Part shown: in pieces, positions 34,204-46,455 of the stretch | Layout of the letters: the number at the start of each line of letters is the position of its first letter | How positions within the stretch are numbered: position 1 is the first letter of the stretch | From: Ehretia macrophylla | Lineage: Eukaryota; Streptophyta; Magnoliopsida; Boraginales; Ehretiaceae | Direction: 5' to 3' | NCBI GenBank assembly: GCA_037974665.1 | Contig: CM075768.1 | Span: forward strand, 13,507,001 to 13,571,000 | Length of the DNA stretch: 64,000 nt | Translations under genes and position numbers: made by a program | Notes under the pieces: generated by a model | What the model saw: the letters and a program-made list of their open reading frames with translations, nothing else | Database searches by the model: none | Told to the model about the DNA's origin: nothing

Positions 34204-36429
34204 TGTGACGCCCAAGCCCAGAGTGAATTTTTAATTATTTTATTTATCTAAATTTATATTTTATTCTCATTATTTATCATATTTTATGCATTCTTTCTTT
34301 GAAATTACGTACATAGTATATCGGGAATGAGTGATATAAAAAGATTAATGTATCGTATGAATAGTAGAACTTGTAAGTGGTTTTTCGGCCATTAGAAGTC
34401 TAGCTTTGTTTTTGGCCATTCTAATTAGTTTTAATCAATTTTCTTAAATCCCAATTAGGTCCAAACCCATAGCCCAAGCCCACATTAGCCTTTATAACAC
34501 AATATTGTACCAAAAAAATGAGCAAAAAAAAAAAAAGAAAAAAAAAGATTGGAACCCGTCGGCTAGGGGAAAGAAGAAAAAGGGAAAAAATATTAAGGTT
34601 TTGCAATTCCAAGCTTGTTAAGGAGATCAAAGGCCATTCCTAGCTTCTACTACCTTGTATTGGTGAGGGATCATCCTATTTGTATTTTTATTTGAATTTC
34701 TTGCTTATGTTAAAAGTTGTTAATTGAAGATAGTTGATGTCTTGAGCTTATAGTTCATGCAATGGTAGTTATTGAACTTGTAGAGTAAACTTTTACTGTG
34801 TTAGCACTTGTACAACTAGAGCTTGTATGTAGTTGTATGAAGAAGATGATGAATAGTGATTTTGTTATAAAGTTCAATGATTGAAGGCTATATGCTTGTT
34901 TATATGTTTAAACGAAGTTCCATAAGTGCATACATAGTTAAATTAATGCCTAAACCAGCTAGAGTATGCTTATAACTTAGTGTGTGTGTAAATGGTCGTG
35001 TGTATGTGTGTGTCGACCGTGGGTTTCTTCTTCATTTCCCTTGTTCCTGAGCGTGCTATAAAGTGTTAACTTTTAATATTAAGTGACAATGCAATTTGTG
35101 CTAGAAGTCCATCATGTTTGAACTTGACTTGTTTAGAGTTTTAACTAAGTCCAATGGTGTTTATGAAGTTAGTATTGAATTGAAATTGAATAATGAAATG
35201 CTAAAAGAGCTGAATGGTAATTAGTTGTGATCAATCAGAAAGGTGGAGAATGATTGTAATGCATGAGTTCATAGCTATAATTGGAATGTAAATGTGTTCT
35301 ATCACTTATCTTGTTTACTATTGCTTACTCCCTCTTTTGTTGTTCCTCAATTGTGTGTTTATCAAATTGTGTGAATGTTAAGGGTTAAATGTTATATTGT
35401 TTATCATATAGATGATTGCGCAACCTCATCATTCGGGGCGGATGTGTTGAGCCTCTCTGGGCGGCATCGGGCTTGCCAAGGTTGGTCGCTTAGCCTCCGT
35501 GCCCTATTCCCTTACCCGCTTGGTCTGGAGATTGCCAGATGTGTTGGATCATAGGTATTGGGTACATCCGGTGTACCCACTAAAGTTTAGGATACTGGTT
35601 TTATCATTATCATATCGTGTTCATGATTGAGATCGATATCGTGATCGGCAGTGAAATGGAGTGATAAGGGTTATCGTATCGTATCATTTTTAATGTGTTA
35701 TCTAGTTTATTGTGCTAATTGATTGCTTTATAATGTATCGATTATATGGCTCATATTTGCATTGCACGAAATCGTTTTTGAAAGCTCCCCGGACTCTCCT
35801 CTCCCTCACTAAGTATTGTGTTTTGCTCACCTTTTTTATCTAACATATTTCAGGAGAGGTGGAGGTAGATCCTCAGTTGGTTATGGTTGAAAAGGATGAG
35901 GTGCAAGTTGAAGTCTTTCCTTGATTGTGCTTGCCTTGAGGTTGGAGTACTTGTGTGGCTTATGTGATCGGTTTATGTGTTGATTGTAATGAATGTTGGC
36001 TTTAAGTACTTGTATTATTTTGAGGTCTAATGACATTGTATGTATTTATTATGTAAGGGATTGTAATCTAATGTCCTAACTAGCTAGTGGTTCGTTATGT
36101 ATGCTACTTATGTATTTGATTTGGGTCATGGATAGCTAGATAGTAGTGACATGTATAAGTAGTTCTAATGGCTTTAGTTTCATGAATGTTAGCTAGTTCT
36201 GCATGAATGATCCTATGGCTAACTTTAAAGGCTAGAACTACTTTATGAACTAGTATAGAACGTCATATGAAGGAGGTTTTATTGGTTATTATTGTATATT
36301 GTTGTTTGTGTTGAATTCTTCTGATTCTTCTGAGTGCAGGAATTTGGATAGTTCATGGTACAGAGGAGACTTTGTCTGTTTGTCGGGTCAGACTTGACCT
36401 ATAGCGTGGGGTTAGGTCAGGGCGTGATA
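34204..36429. mobile_element. Probable gypsy-type solo LTR nested in copia pol
   Basis: The 2.2-kb insert begins TGTGACGCCC and ends GGGCGTGATA, inverted ends typical of long Ty3/gypsy LTRs (the expected terminal CA is TA). It is flanked by GTAGT (34199-34203) and GTACT (36430-36434), 4 of 5 bases. Joining the flanks restores the copia reading frame across the site (FKIK before, [15 protein letters not shown] after), which proves the insertion. It has no internal coding region, hence a solo LTR. The superfamily is inferred from the ends and length only. Confidence 0.75.
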
Positions 36430-36434
36430 GTACT

Positions 36435-36969
36435 GCTCAACCGTTCCATTATATCGTCATTTGATCTTGAATACCTATTTGCAATCTACAAGATTGGCTG
36501 TGGATAGCTTGGGAACCGAGTGCCATGTCCTATTTTTTTTATTAAAGTGTTATACTCATTGTCCATAGTTGTTCGCCAATGTGGGTGCTTGGATACTTGA
36601 GTGAAGGATGCTGGTTCATGTTCAATAGAATCAGATGTAACATGTACTGTTGTAGCGGCATAAGTGACGAAGTCAGAAAAATTTTTTAAGACACGAGAAT
36701 TATCTAGCGTGCGAGTGACCATCGTATGAGAGGATGTGGCACTTAACTGTGTAGTTTGTGGCACCTATGAAAGAAGTAAGAGTGGAGTAGGGAAAGCTAA
36801 GCTAGATTGGAAAATAGATTGTGGTGTTGACCTCCTTTGTAGTTGCTCACTAGATGAAGATGGCAGAGTCATAGGTGTGGAAGAATTAGATGATTGTGGT
36901 GAGTTTGGAGATAAGGATGAAGAGTCAAGATCTGAAGGATAAGGAGTGCAGGGTTGGTAAACCCGTGAT
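36435..36969 (-). pseudogene. Copia RT N-terminal part
   Basis: From 36764 downward the frame gives the region preceding and starting reverse transcriptase: HEPASFTQVSKHPHWRTTMD, then EYNTLIKK-GTW-like residues. It is separated from the rest of RT by the solo LTR, and from integrase by the hAT element whose left end is at 36970. A serine/proline-rich linker (coded to about 36960 and again at 40931-41157) lies between integrase and RT, as in other copia elements. Confidence 0.8.
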
Positions 36970-37118
36970 CAGGGGCGGACCTACTCTATATTCAGTGTAA
37001 ACAAAGGCTTACACTGAACAAAAAATTACTAGGTTTAATGGTTAAAGAAGACCTTTTAAAATGCTCTGGTACTTCAGGTCGCGGGTTTGAGTGCTTCAGT
37101 GCACTTTTTCATTTTAGT

Positions 37119-37178
<60 letters not shown>

Positions 37179-37379
37179 AAAAAAAAAATACTTCTTTCAC
37201 TTATCCAAATCAAACCCAAACCCAAACCCGAACCTGAACCCGAACCCAAACTTTCTCTCTCGCACAAACGCTGCTCATATTTTTTAGCTTTTGATTTTTT
37301 TTTAAAACTTCTTTTACTTTCCCAAATCAAACCCCAAATCCAAACCCGTCTCTCTTCTCTACATGTTACACACGCATAA

Positions 37380-38332
<953 letters not shown>

Positions 38333-38383
38333 TGAATATCATATGGTTTATGTTCTTAGATTAATATTTTTTTTGTAGATATC

Positions 38384-40744
38384 ATGGATAAATTTTTAAA
38401 GAAGAGGTCAATTTCTGATGGAACGAGTAGTAAAGATAATGAACATCATAGCTCAAAACAACCTCGGATTGAGATAAATGTAGAAGATCTACCTACAGAT
38501 CCTGGATTACGCCCAAAAATTAGTAGCTACCATCCAGATGATCAAGATAAAGTGCAGAGATATTATTTACAAAAGGGACCTTGTCAACCCTGTTATCATA
38601 ATTTTCCTCAGAGAATGGTTGGGAATAACACTAGAAGATTTTGCCTTTCTTGGTTTAATGAATTTAGCAGTTGGTTAGAATATAACATAGAGAAAGATGC
38701 TGCATATTTTTTGCACTGTTATCTTTTTAGGACTGATGTTGAAAAACAGTCAGGTGGAGATGTATTTATTGCAAATGAGTTTACTAATTGGAGTGTTAAA
38801 GGTAGACTTAACACTCATGTTGGAAGTCCAAACAGTGCACATAACAATGCTTACAAAAAGGGTCAAGACTTGATGAAGCATATCGATGTCGATTAACTGC
38901 TTCAATTACTTGCATTCGATATCTTTTGAAATAAGGATTACCTTTCCGTGGTCATGATGAATCTGAGGATTCTACTAAGAACCATCAGTTAACTGCTCCT
39001 AAGATTCAAAAAAGACATTGTCAATCTGAGGATTCTACTAAGAACCATCATTTTCTTGAGCTTCTCAAGGTTCTTGCCGATAATAATGAAGCAATCAAAG
39101 AATGTGTTTTGCAAAATGCCCCTAAGAACCATCAGTTAACTGCTCGTAAGATTCAAAAAGACATTGTCAATGCTGCCGCAACTGAGACCATTAAAGCAAT
39201 TATAAATGATATTGGAGATGAATATTTTGCTATTATTGTTGATGAGTCTCGTGATGTGTCAATCAAAGAAGAAATGGCCATTGCTTTGCGTAATGTGAAC
39301 CATAAAGGAAATATTGTTGAGCGTTTTCTTGGTATGATGCATGTAAGAGATACCACTGCATTATCTTTAAAAGAGAAAATCAGTTTAGTATTTAACAAAC
39401 ATAGATTGAGTGTATCAAGGATTCGTGGACAAGGCTATGATGGTGCTAGTAAGATGCAAGATGAATTTAATGGTCTTAAGAGTTTGATTTTGAAAAGAAA
39501 ATCCATCTGCATTCTATATTCATTGCTTTGCTTATCAGTTGCAACTCACACTTGTTTATGTAGCAAAAACTCATGGTCAAGTTGCTTTATTTTTTGGCTT
39601 AATTGCTACTTTAATAAATATTGTTGGAGGCTCATGCAAGCGATATGACATTCTTCGTGAAAAACACACTGTTAGAGTTAAAGAAGGAATATAAAAGGGT
39701 GAAATTCAAAGTGGACGAGGCATGAATCAAGAAATTGGTCTAAAACGGAGTGGTGATACTCGTTGGGTTTCACATTATGGCAGTTTAATAAGTTTGACTC
39801 TAATGTATTCCTTAGTGATTGATGTGCTTGAGATTATCAAGGAAGATGGAGTGACTTCAGATTAAAGAGGTGAAGCTATTCACCATTTAGACTCCAAACA
39901 AACATTTGATTTTGCATTTATTTTACATTTGATGAAAAATGTGTTGGGAATTACAAATGAATTATCACAAGCATTGAAAAGAAAAGATCAAGATATCATT
40001 AATGTCATGAGATTGGTTTGTATCTCAAAGGAACGTTTACAAGATATGAGAGATAGTGGATGGGAATCTTTATTGAATGAAGTCTCTTTGTTTTGCACAA
40101 CTCATGATATTGACATTCCTAATATGGAAGAGATGTTTTTATTGAAAGGGAGATCGCGGCGTAGAGTTCAAAATGTTACGAATTTATATCATTATCGCAT
40201 TGATTTGTTTTATACGATTGTGGACGTGCAACTTCAAGAGCTTAATAACCTTTTCATTGAGTCAAATACTAGGTTGCTTCTTTGTTTGAGATGCTTGAAT
40301 CCAGACAACTCATTTAATGCATTTGACAAGCATAAGTTGATTGAATTTGCTAAGTTTTATCTAAATGATTTTTCTCCCATGGATTTGGTAGTTCTTGAAA
40401 ATCAGTTGGAGACATATATTCTTGATATGCGAAGAAGTGATGAATTCTCAGAGTTAAAAGGGACTGCTTGCCTTGCAGAGATGCTAGTGAAGACTAAAAA
40501 ACATCATATTTATCAATTGGTTTATTTACTTATTAAGTTGGCATTGACTTTATCAGTTGCTACAGCCACGGTAGAAAGAGCATTTTCAACGATAAAAATT
40601 GTGAAGACTGAATTACGAAATCGAATAGGAGATGATTGGATGAATGATTATTTAGTCCCTTACATAGAAAGAGACGTATTTGAAGGCATCGACAATGAGT
40701 TGATTATTCAACACTTTCAAAAAATGCATTCACGCCGGGGATAA
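38384..40744 (+). pseudogene. hAT transposase (TTF zinc finger, DUF4371, hAT dimerisation)
   Basis: The ATG at 38384 opens a frame to 38896 with an N-terminal basic start (MDKFLKKRS), then a TTF-type zinc finger region (GPCQPCYHNFPQ, RRFCLSWFNEF). Frame changes follow. 39109-39648 holds the RNase H-like catalytic core (YFAIIVDESRDVS, RGQGYDGASKM, EFNGLK). 39929-40744 contains the C-terminal hAT dimerisation domain (LTLSVATATVERAFSTIKIV, ending VPYIERDVF). At least two frameshifts and stops near 38895, 38930, 39693 and 39865 break the gene. A short internal duplication lies at 38960-39050. The same architecture is widely annotated in plants as zinc finger MYM-type 1-like proteins. It is too damaged to be active. 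Confidence 0.9.
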
Positions 40745-40930
40745 TTATAAGAAAGTACCTTTTGTATTGCTATACTTTATAGTTACTTTTTTTCCTCTTT
40801 TTTGTATTAAAAATGTGCTTAATATGTATTTGTTTACGTATATATAAATTTATTTGAACCTTTGGTTATTCACTATATTTTTGTGGTGCTGCACTGACCC
40901 CCGAAATTTGGGTCTGCCACTGCTCATGAT

Positions 40931-42127
40931 TGAGGAGAGCATGTGGGTGAGATAGGAGAGACCACAAAATTTGGAGCAAGTGACTCGGTTGGGAGTAGGG
41001 CATGACTTGGAATTTGAGATTGAAGAAATACAGTCTTGACACCAAGAGAAACACCTAAAGAAAGTAAATGAGTGTGGGGAGAAGTGATGGTCGAAAAATT
41101 GGGGAAAATATCAGAGGATGATGAACAAAATGAAAATTGATTTTCATCAAATATCAAATGACGAGAAGTATGAACCCGTCCTGTAGCAAGACTAAAGCAT
41201 CGTACCCCATGTGATTAAAGCTATATCTAATGAAAACACACGAAAAGGATTTTGGACTCAATTTATCGTATTTGACCATCCCAAGATGAGGGTAGCATAA
41301 GCACCAGAAAACACGCAAAAACAAGTAGGAAAGAGCCTACTTAAGAAAAAATTGACAAAGAGAGAAATTTTGCTAAACTGGAGTTGGAAGTCTATTTATT
41401 AAATAGACTGCAGTAGTAAAAGCCTTAAACCATAATGTTTTGAGAACAGAAGCATGAAACATAAGCGAAGCCCCCATTTCAATTATATGTCTAATCTTAC
41501 GCTCGGTGAGCCCAGTTTGCTCAGGAGTATAGGGACGTGAAATTTTGTATTGGATACCAGCATAGTCAATGAGTTGTTTGAAACGATCTAGTGTTAATTC
41601 TTGTGCGCCATCACATTGAAAGGATTTTATTGTGGTGGTGAAAATTTTTGTAGTAAGCCTTTTAAAGTGACCAAAGCATTCCACGCTTTCATTTTTATGT
41701 TTTAATGAATATATCCAAGTGAACTTACTGTAGTTACAGTGAAAATAATAAAAAAACGAAAGTCAGATAATGAAGTAATGGGAACGGGCCCCTAAATATC
41801 GCAATAAACCAATTCTAAAGAAAAAGTAGAATTTTTATTAGAACGACAAAATGGGAGTTTGTGACTTTGGCCCATCATGCATGAGTTACAAAGTTTATTC
41901 GCTAAAAAAGACCCTAAAAACTGAAGATACTCCTGAGACTGAAGTGTTGACAAAATAGAGGGTGTTGGATGGCCCAGCCTATTGTGCCAGATAGTGGGTG
42001 ACGCATGAGTAGAAGCAGCAAAAGGCAAATGACTGGAAGACAGAGGTGGAAATGGCAAAGGAAGAGTATAGAGACTAGAATCAGCACGGCCCCTGAGAAG
42101 TGGAGTCCCTGTGTGGAGGTCTTTCAC
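40931..42127 (-). pseudogene. Copia GAG-pre-integrase and integrase
   Basis: 42127-41792 encodes the GAG-pre-integrase zinc-binding domain (IWHNRLGHPTPSIL, then CNSCMMGQSHKLPF). 41684-41373 encodes the integrase core C-terminal half: FQCDGAQELT with the second catalytic aspartate and PYTPEQTGLTERKIRHIIE with the catalytic glutamate, then AVYLINRLPTPV. The first half of the core is degraded. 41157-40931 is the proline/serine-rich linker to RT, cut by the hAT element. Confidence 0.85.
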
Positions 42128-43260
42128 AACACAAGTAGAATTACAATGAGTAAATTCTACAGAAACATTGGAAAGAAGATTCTTTGTGCTTTAGGGACTC
42201 GAAGAATATTGCAAAGTGAAAAATTTAGTGAGGAATCACAAAAATAAGAGGAACCCATGTGTGATATCTGGAGAGGCTTACCATCACCAACCACAACTTG
42301 GCTAGAGCCAGTGTATGGATGACTCTACTAAAGAAGAGACGGATTAGATATCACATGAGAGAAAGCCCCAGAATTAGGAATCCAAGCCTATACAGATTGA
42401 TAGGAGAACGTCGTGGGTTGTGGCGAGGTTTTAAAGTGGTAAACTACAGCAGGCATAACCGTTTGGAATTGAGAAACAGGTTTGGAAACCACAACATTTG
42501 TTTCTAGGGCAAGTGAATGAGATTGCATTTGAGCAACAAGTACCGTTGTAGACTCATGATCCAATGGGTGAGAAGATTCTTCTAACAGCATGCTTTCGCC
42601 CAAAGTTGGGAAAAAGAGGGAGAGAGTCTAAGTTTTCCATCGAAGTGATAAAGGGACGATATATAGTCCTTGGGGAGTCTGTCAAGTGTTGCAAGAACCA
42701 TGTTAGAGTCGGTAAGAGAGTCGCCAATAGCAATGAGGGCAGTAGAGATGGAGTGAATATGTTAGGGGTATCCTGTGATAGAAAGAGACCCCTTTTTGAG
42801 GGATCGAAGTTGGGGTCGAAGTAATGATTTTCGAGCCATGCATGAATTGTTGCATAAAGGAGAAGATCTAGAAACCTACAATGCTGCGGAGGAATCAAAA
42901 CCCAGGGCTTGATGAATCAGAGTGTCAGACAAGGTGGCTGTTATGCAGGTAGTGACAAATCGATCATATCGTATCCAGTCCATCAGAGGAAAGTTTGGAG
43001 GTAGTGACGGGAGTTGTATATGCTGTAGTTACAGTAGGAGATGCAAGATTTGGGATGGAGCCATCCAGAAAGCCGAGGAGGTTGTTGAAAGTGAGAAAGT
43101 TTGTGAATTGTGTTTTCTAGGTTGGATAATTAGAATGTTCAAGGAGAAAGTAACATAGGTTTTGACGTTTGTAGGAAGGAAGTGAGAATGGAGTAGAGAG
43201 CGAAGTGACAGCGGAAGGTGGAAGAGGAGATGTTGACCATGGTGACGTGATGCTGATGGT
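42128..43260 (-). pseudogene. Copia gag region, degraded
   Basis: Several overlapping minus-strand frames (42898-42554, 42603-42388) fill the place of gag between the leader and GAG-pre-integrase. A possible start ATG is near 43240. Sequence similarity to gag is weak by eye and the frame is broken, so assignment rests mainly on position. Confidence 0.5.
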
Positions 43261-43337
43261 GAAGCAAGAATAGGAAAAAATTTAAAAAAATAGAACAAAA
43301 TAGAGAAGTAGAAACGCAGTAGGTGAAGGCAAGACTC

Positions 43338-44159
43338 GGGCGGCTTTAGGGGGGCCGGGGGGCCCACGGCCCCCCAATCTTCCAAAAAAAAAAATTTAAT
43401 GTTTATTTTTTTTTAAAATATATAGGTTTGGTTCCCTTTAAATATTGAAAAGTTGTCTTTAATATATAACTTCTTAAATAGTTTGGTGGTTAACTATATT
43501 TAAGTTTACTTTAGAGTCCTGTGTTCGAGTCATGATGATGGTAGCATTTTTTTCTTTTATGTTTTACTATCACTGGCTTTTAAGGGAAAAAAAAAAAAAA
43601 AAATGAAAGGCATTTTGCTGCCACTGCTTTTAAGGGAGAAAAAAAAAAAGATGAAAGGCTACCCTAAACCCATTAGCGGGAAATGAAACAGATATCAATT
43701 GATCTTTCTCTTTTTTTTTTTTTTTTAACTGATCAATTGATCAAAATAACTTATTTCTTTTGAAAGTAAAAACCAACAAGCCTTCTAAACCCTAAATAAT
43801 TTCTAAACAATCCTTTCTTTTAGAAAAAAAAAAAAAAAAAACTAAAGTATCATATCTTCTTGACTTGTTCAAGTTTTCAAGACTTCAACTCTCAAATTTC
43901 TTTAGAAATTTTAATTTCTCCAAAGGTATGTATATCTTTTCAAAACAAAACTATCATTTTTTCCTTAATTTAAATTGTATATATTAAATTGTAAATGATT
44001 ATGTATCATTTACATGTGTTTTTTGTTAAATAGAATTATTTACATGTGTTTTTTTTAGCTAAGTTTCTTTATACGTTTGTGTTTAAAATATGTTATATCG
44101 TTAATCTTTTTAATTGAATCTCGGCCTCCCTTATATGGAAATTCTGGATCCGTCCCTAA
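43338..44159. mobile_element. Non-autonomous hAT element in the copia leader
   Basis: Left end GGGCGGCTTTAG and right end complement TTAGGGACGGATCCAG are related to hAT termini. CAAGACTCG (43330-43338) and CAAGACTTG (44160-44168) flank it as a direct repeat, so exact ends are uncertain by one or two bases. The left subterminal 250 bp is similar to the element at 3712-4315, including a tRNA-like stretch (TAGTTTGGTGGTTAA, then TGTTCGAGTC). No transposase. Confidence 0.7.
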
Positions 44160-44192
44160 CAAGACTTGTATCGTATGATTCTTTTGATACCA

Positions 44193-44361
44193 TGTTAAGA
44201 TGTAATAGTTCCCTTGTATATGGTCTGATCAAGTTTACATCATGTGAATTTATAATACATACAAGATAACTCAAGCTAGTCTAGATAAGCATGAATGCGA
44301 AGATTAAAATTGCAAACTATACAATTATGTTATTAATTCAAATTATACAGCTCCGTTATCA
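44193..44361 (-). repeat. 5' LTR of the copia element 32800-44361, with primer site
   Basis: Starts TGTTAAGATGTAATAG on the plus strand and ends CCGTTATCA. The adjoining TGATACCA at 44185-44192 is the complement of the initiator-Met tRNA primer site. The AATAC duplication follows directly at 44362. Confidence 0.88.
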
Positions 44362-44411
44362 AATACAAAATTTATGTTCTAAAAATTATAATTAATTTAA
44401 TTTTTAGGACA

Positions 44412-44724
44412 TTAAGTCTAAATGGCTACATTAGCCTACATCATAGGTTTTCTCCTCCAAGCCACGAGTCGGACGTAACAATTTTCAAAATGTAAGAAAA
44501 GCACACAGAAGGATAAATGGCTACATTAGCCTACATCATGGACGCAAAAAGCCCCGCCGGGCAATTATATACATACATTGCCTGTTCCACTACTATGCTA
44601 ATTCAAGAATTTTAATCATCCTTGAACGCTTCGACGTTTGACATAGTGCATGCACCTTTACCAAGTAAGCTAGATGCCTTCTATAAATATTGCATTTATT
44701 CACGATAATAAGAGCAGCTCTTAA
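44412..44724. repeat. Spacer with a 25-bp direct repeat
   Basis: AAATGGCTACATTAGCCTAC followed by ATCAT occurs at about 44420 and again at about 44516, roughly 96 bp apart. The repeated block could be a tandem duplication or the target duplication of a small insert. No gene is present. Confidence 0.7.
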
Positions 44725-45987
44725 GGTTTGTTTGGATTGGGGGGAAAATGATTTAATTTGGGATGATTTATAATTTTTGTACTTATTTAGATTAGAGGGT
44801 TTTGGGAGTGAGGTGTAAAATTATTTAATGAGATGATTTTGCAATCGTCCCAAATTTGGGTGATTTGTAGTGATTTCAATTCATTTATTACACAATGTCT
44901 ATATTACCCTTCTATTTATTACACTTAGGAATGACAATGGGTAGGGTTTAAATCTGAATCCGATAGGTATCCGACTAGATTATAAACCTGTTTACCAAAC
45001 CGATAGAGTATCTGTTAGGGTTTGGTTTTTACAAATGATTACCGATAGATAATCCGATAGAGTTTGGTAATAGTAATTTAAAAAAACTTGAAACCCGAAA
45101 ATCCGATTAGTAATTTAGAAAAAATAAATTAATATAAATATTTATATATTTACATACATATACAAATAATATATTATTCAAGAATTTTTTTTTTAATATT
45201 GGTCGAAGAATAATAGTTGTGGGTTATAGTCCAAATCTTATTATCAGTTGTTAACCCTCATAGTTTAGATTTACATATTCTTTTATTTAATTCAAATAAC
45301 ATAACCACTCAATTGCTGAATAGTTCAAACGAGAATAATAATTCACAATTGTGACAAGTACTTCATGTTTTTTTTTTCCTTAGGTTATTTCATATTATTA
45401 TGGAAGAATGATAACTTATCAACATAAAGATTTTGTTGAATGTTTCTAGTAAGTTTAAATTTGTTTATAGACAAGAACTTTATTTTTTTTAATCCATTGC
45501 GATTTGTCATTATTTTATAACTTCTTTTCATTTCTTTTAAAAACATTTTAAGTTGTTTTTAAAAAAATTATTTTTTTATTCATTAACGGGTCAGGTCGGG
45601 TACCTGCGGATTTTTAAATATTTAACTAGTTCGAGTTTGGTAAGCAAAATCTAAACCCGATGGGTTACCGTCACGGGTTTGGTAAAATATAATTTAAATA
45701 GGTTCATGTTTGATTTTATAAATTTTAGGGGTATCTGACCCATTGTCATTCCTAATTTACACTTGTGCCTTTAAGAATGGATAAACATATCATTTTCTTT
45801 ACAAAACTTATCTTTTCCTTTCATTTCTTTTTCAATCTAAATAAATAATACATATAATCATTTATAAATATTTCTTTTATAATTTTACCAAATCCAAATA
45901 AGATATAATTCTCCTCCTTTCTTTCCTTTGTTATTGAATCATTTTCTTTCATTTATTAGTTTTTTCCTTCCGAATCCAAACAAATCC
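44725..45987. mobile_element. PIF/Harbinger-type MITE, itself interrupted
   Basis: Begins GGTTTGTTTGGATTGGGG and ends with the complement of GGATTTGTTTGGATTCGG. Flanked by TAA on both sides (44722-44724, 45988-45990). Without the nested insert at about 44926-45754 it would be some 430 bp. It lies about 470 bp upstream of the gene at 46456. Confidence 0.8.
44926..45754. mobile_element. hAT-like MITE nested in the Harbinger MITE
   Basis: Terminal inverted repeats are TAGGAATGACAATGGGT and its near-exact complement at the other end. The flanks ATTACACT and ATTTACACT agree except for one extra T, close to an 8-bp hAT-type duplication. The interior has CGATAG-type words (AATCCGATAGGTATCCGA) and A/T-rich sequence, no coding capacity. 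Confidence 0.75.
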
Positions 45988-46358
45988 TAAGTTTGTCTAA
46001 ATGAACCTCAAGTTCAGGCCCACACTTCTCACAGCCGGGGTTATGATAATTCACAAAAGGACTAACATGTTTCTTCGAAATTTCTTCAGCTCATTGGTAA
46101 CAAAGAATACTGCTTACTATTTCGGTGAAACCCTCGGTTTGAAGCACACATGCCGACATGACTTTCCTCTATTTGATCAAATATCTTTTCTTTTTTGCTG
46201 CACGTTATCTCTCTCTCACGCACAACACACACATGATTTTCTATTATGACTGCTGATAATTTCCTTAATTCTTGGTGGCCCACATCAATATTCCACGTTG
46301 TGGACACCATTTTTCTCCATTGCTGACATCACCTTATGTTAGTTATAAACTCCCTCTC

Positions 46359-46368
46359 TTTATATCAA
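46359..46368 (+). promoter_or_regulatory. Possible TATA box of the VUP-like gene
   Basis: TTTATATCAA lies about 90 bp upstream of the start codon at 46456 within pyrimidine-rich sequence, a plausible core promoter with a short 5' leader. It is not a perfect TATA consensus. Confidence 0.45.
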
Positions 46369-46455
46369 ACTTTTCAATTCAGCCACCACCCCTCACAAAC
46401 ACCCCTCCCTCATTTTTGTTTCACTTATTCTAACATTTTTTGTCGAAGGCCTAAT

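Noticed and set aside
46336..46455. Upstream in-frame ATG as start of the VUP-like protein
   Set aside because: It precedes the likely TATA box and adds a low-conservation stretch; the ATG at 46456 fits the family N-terminus better.
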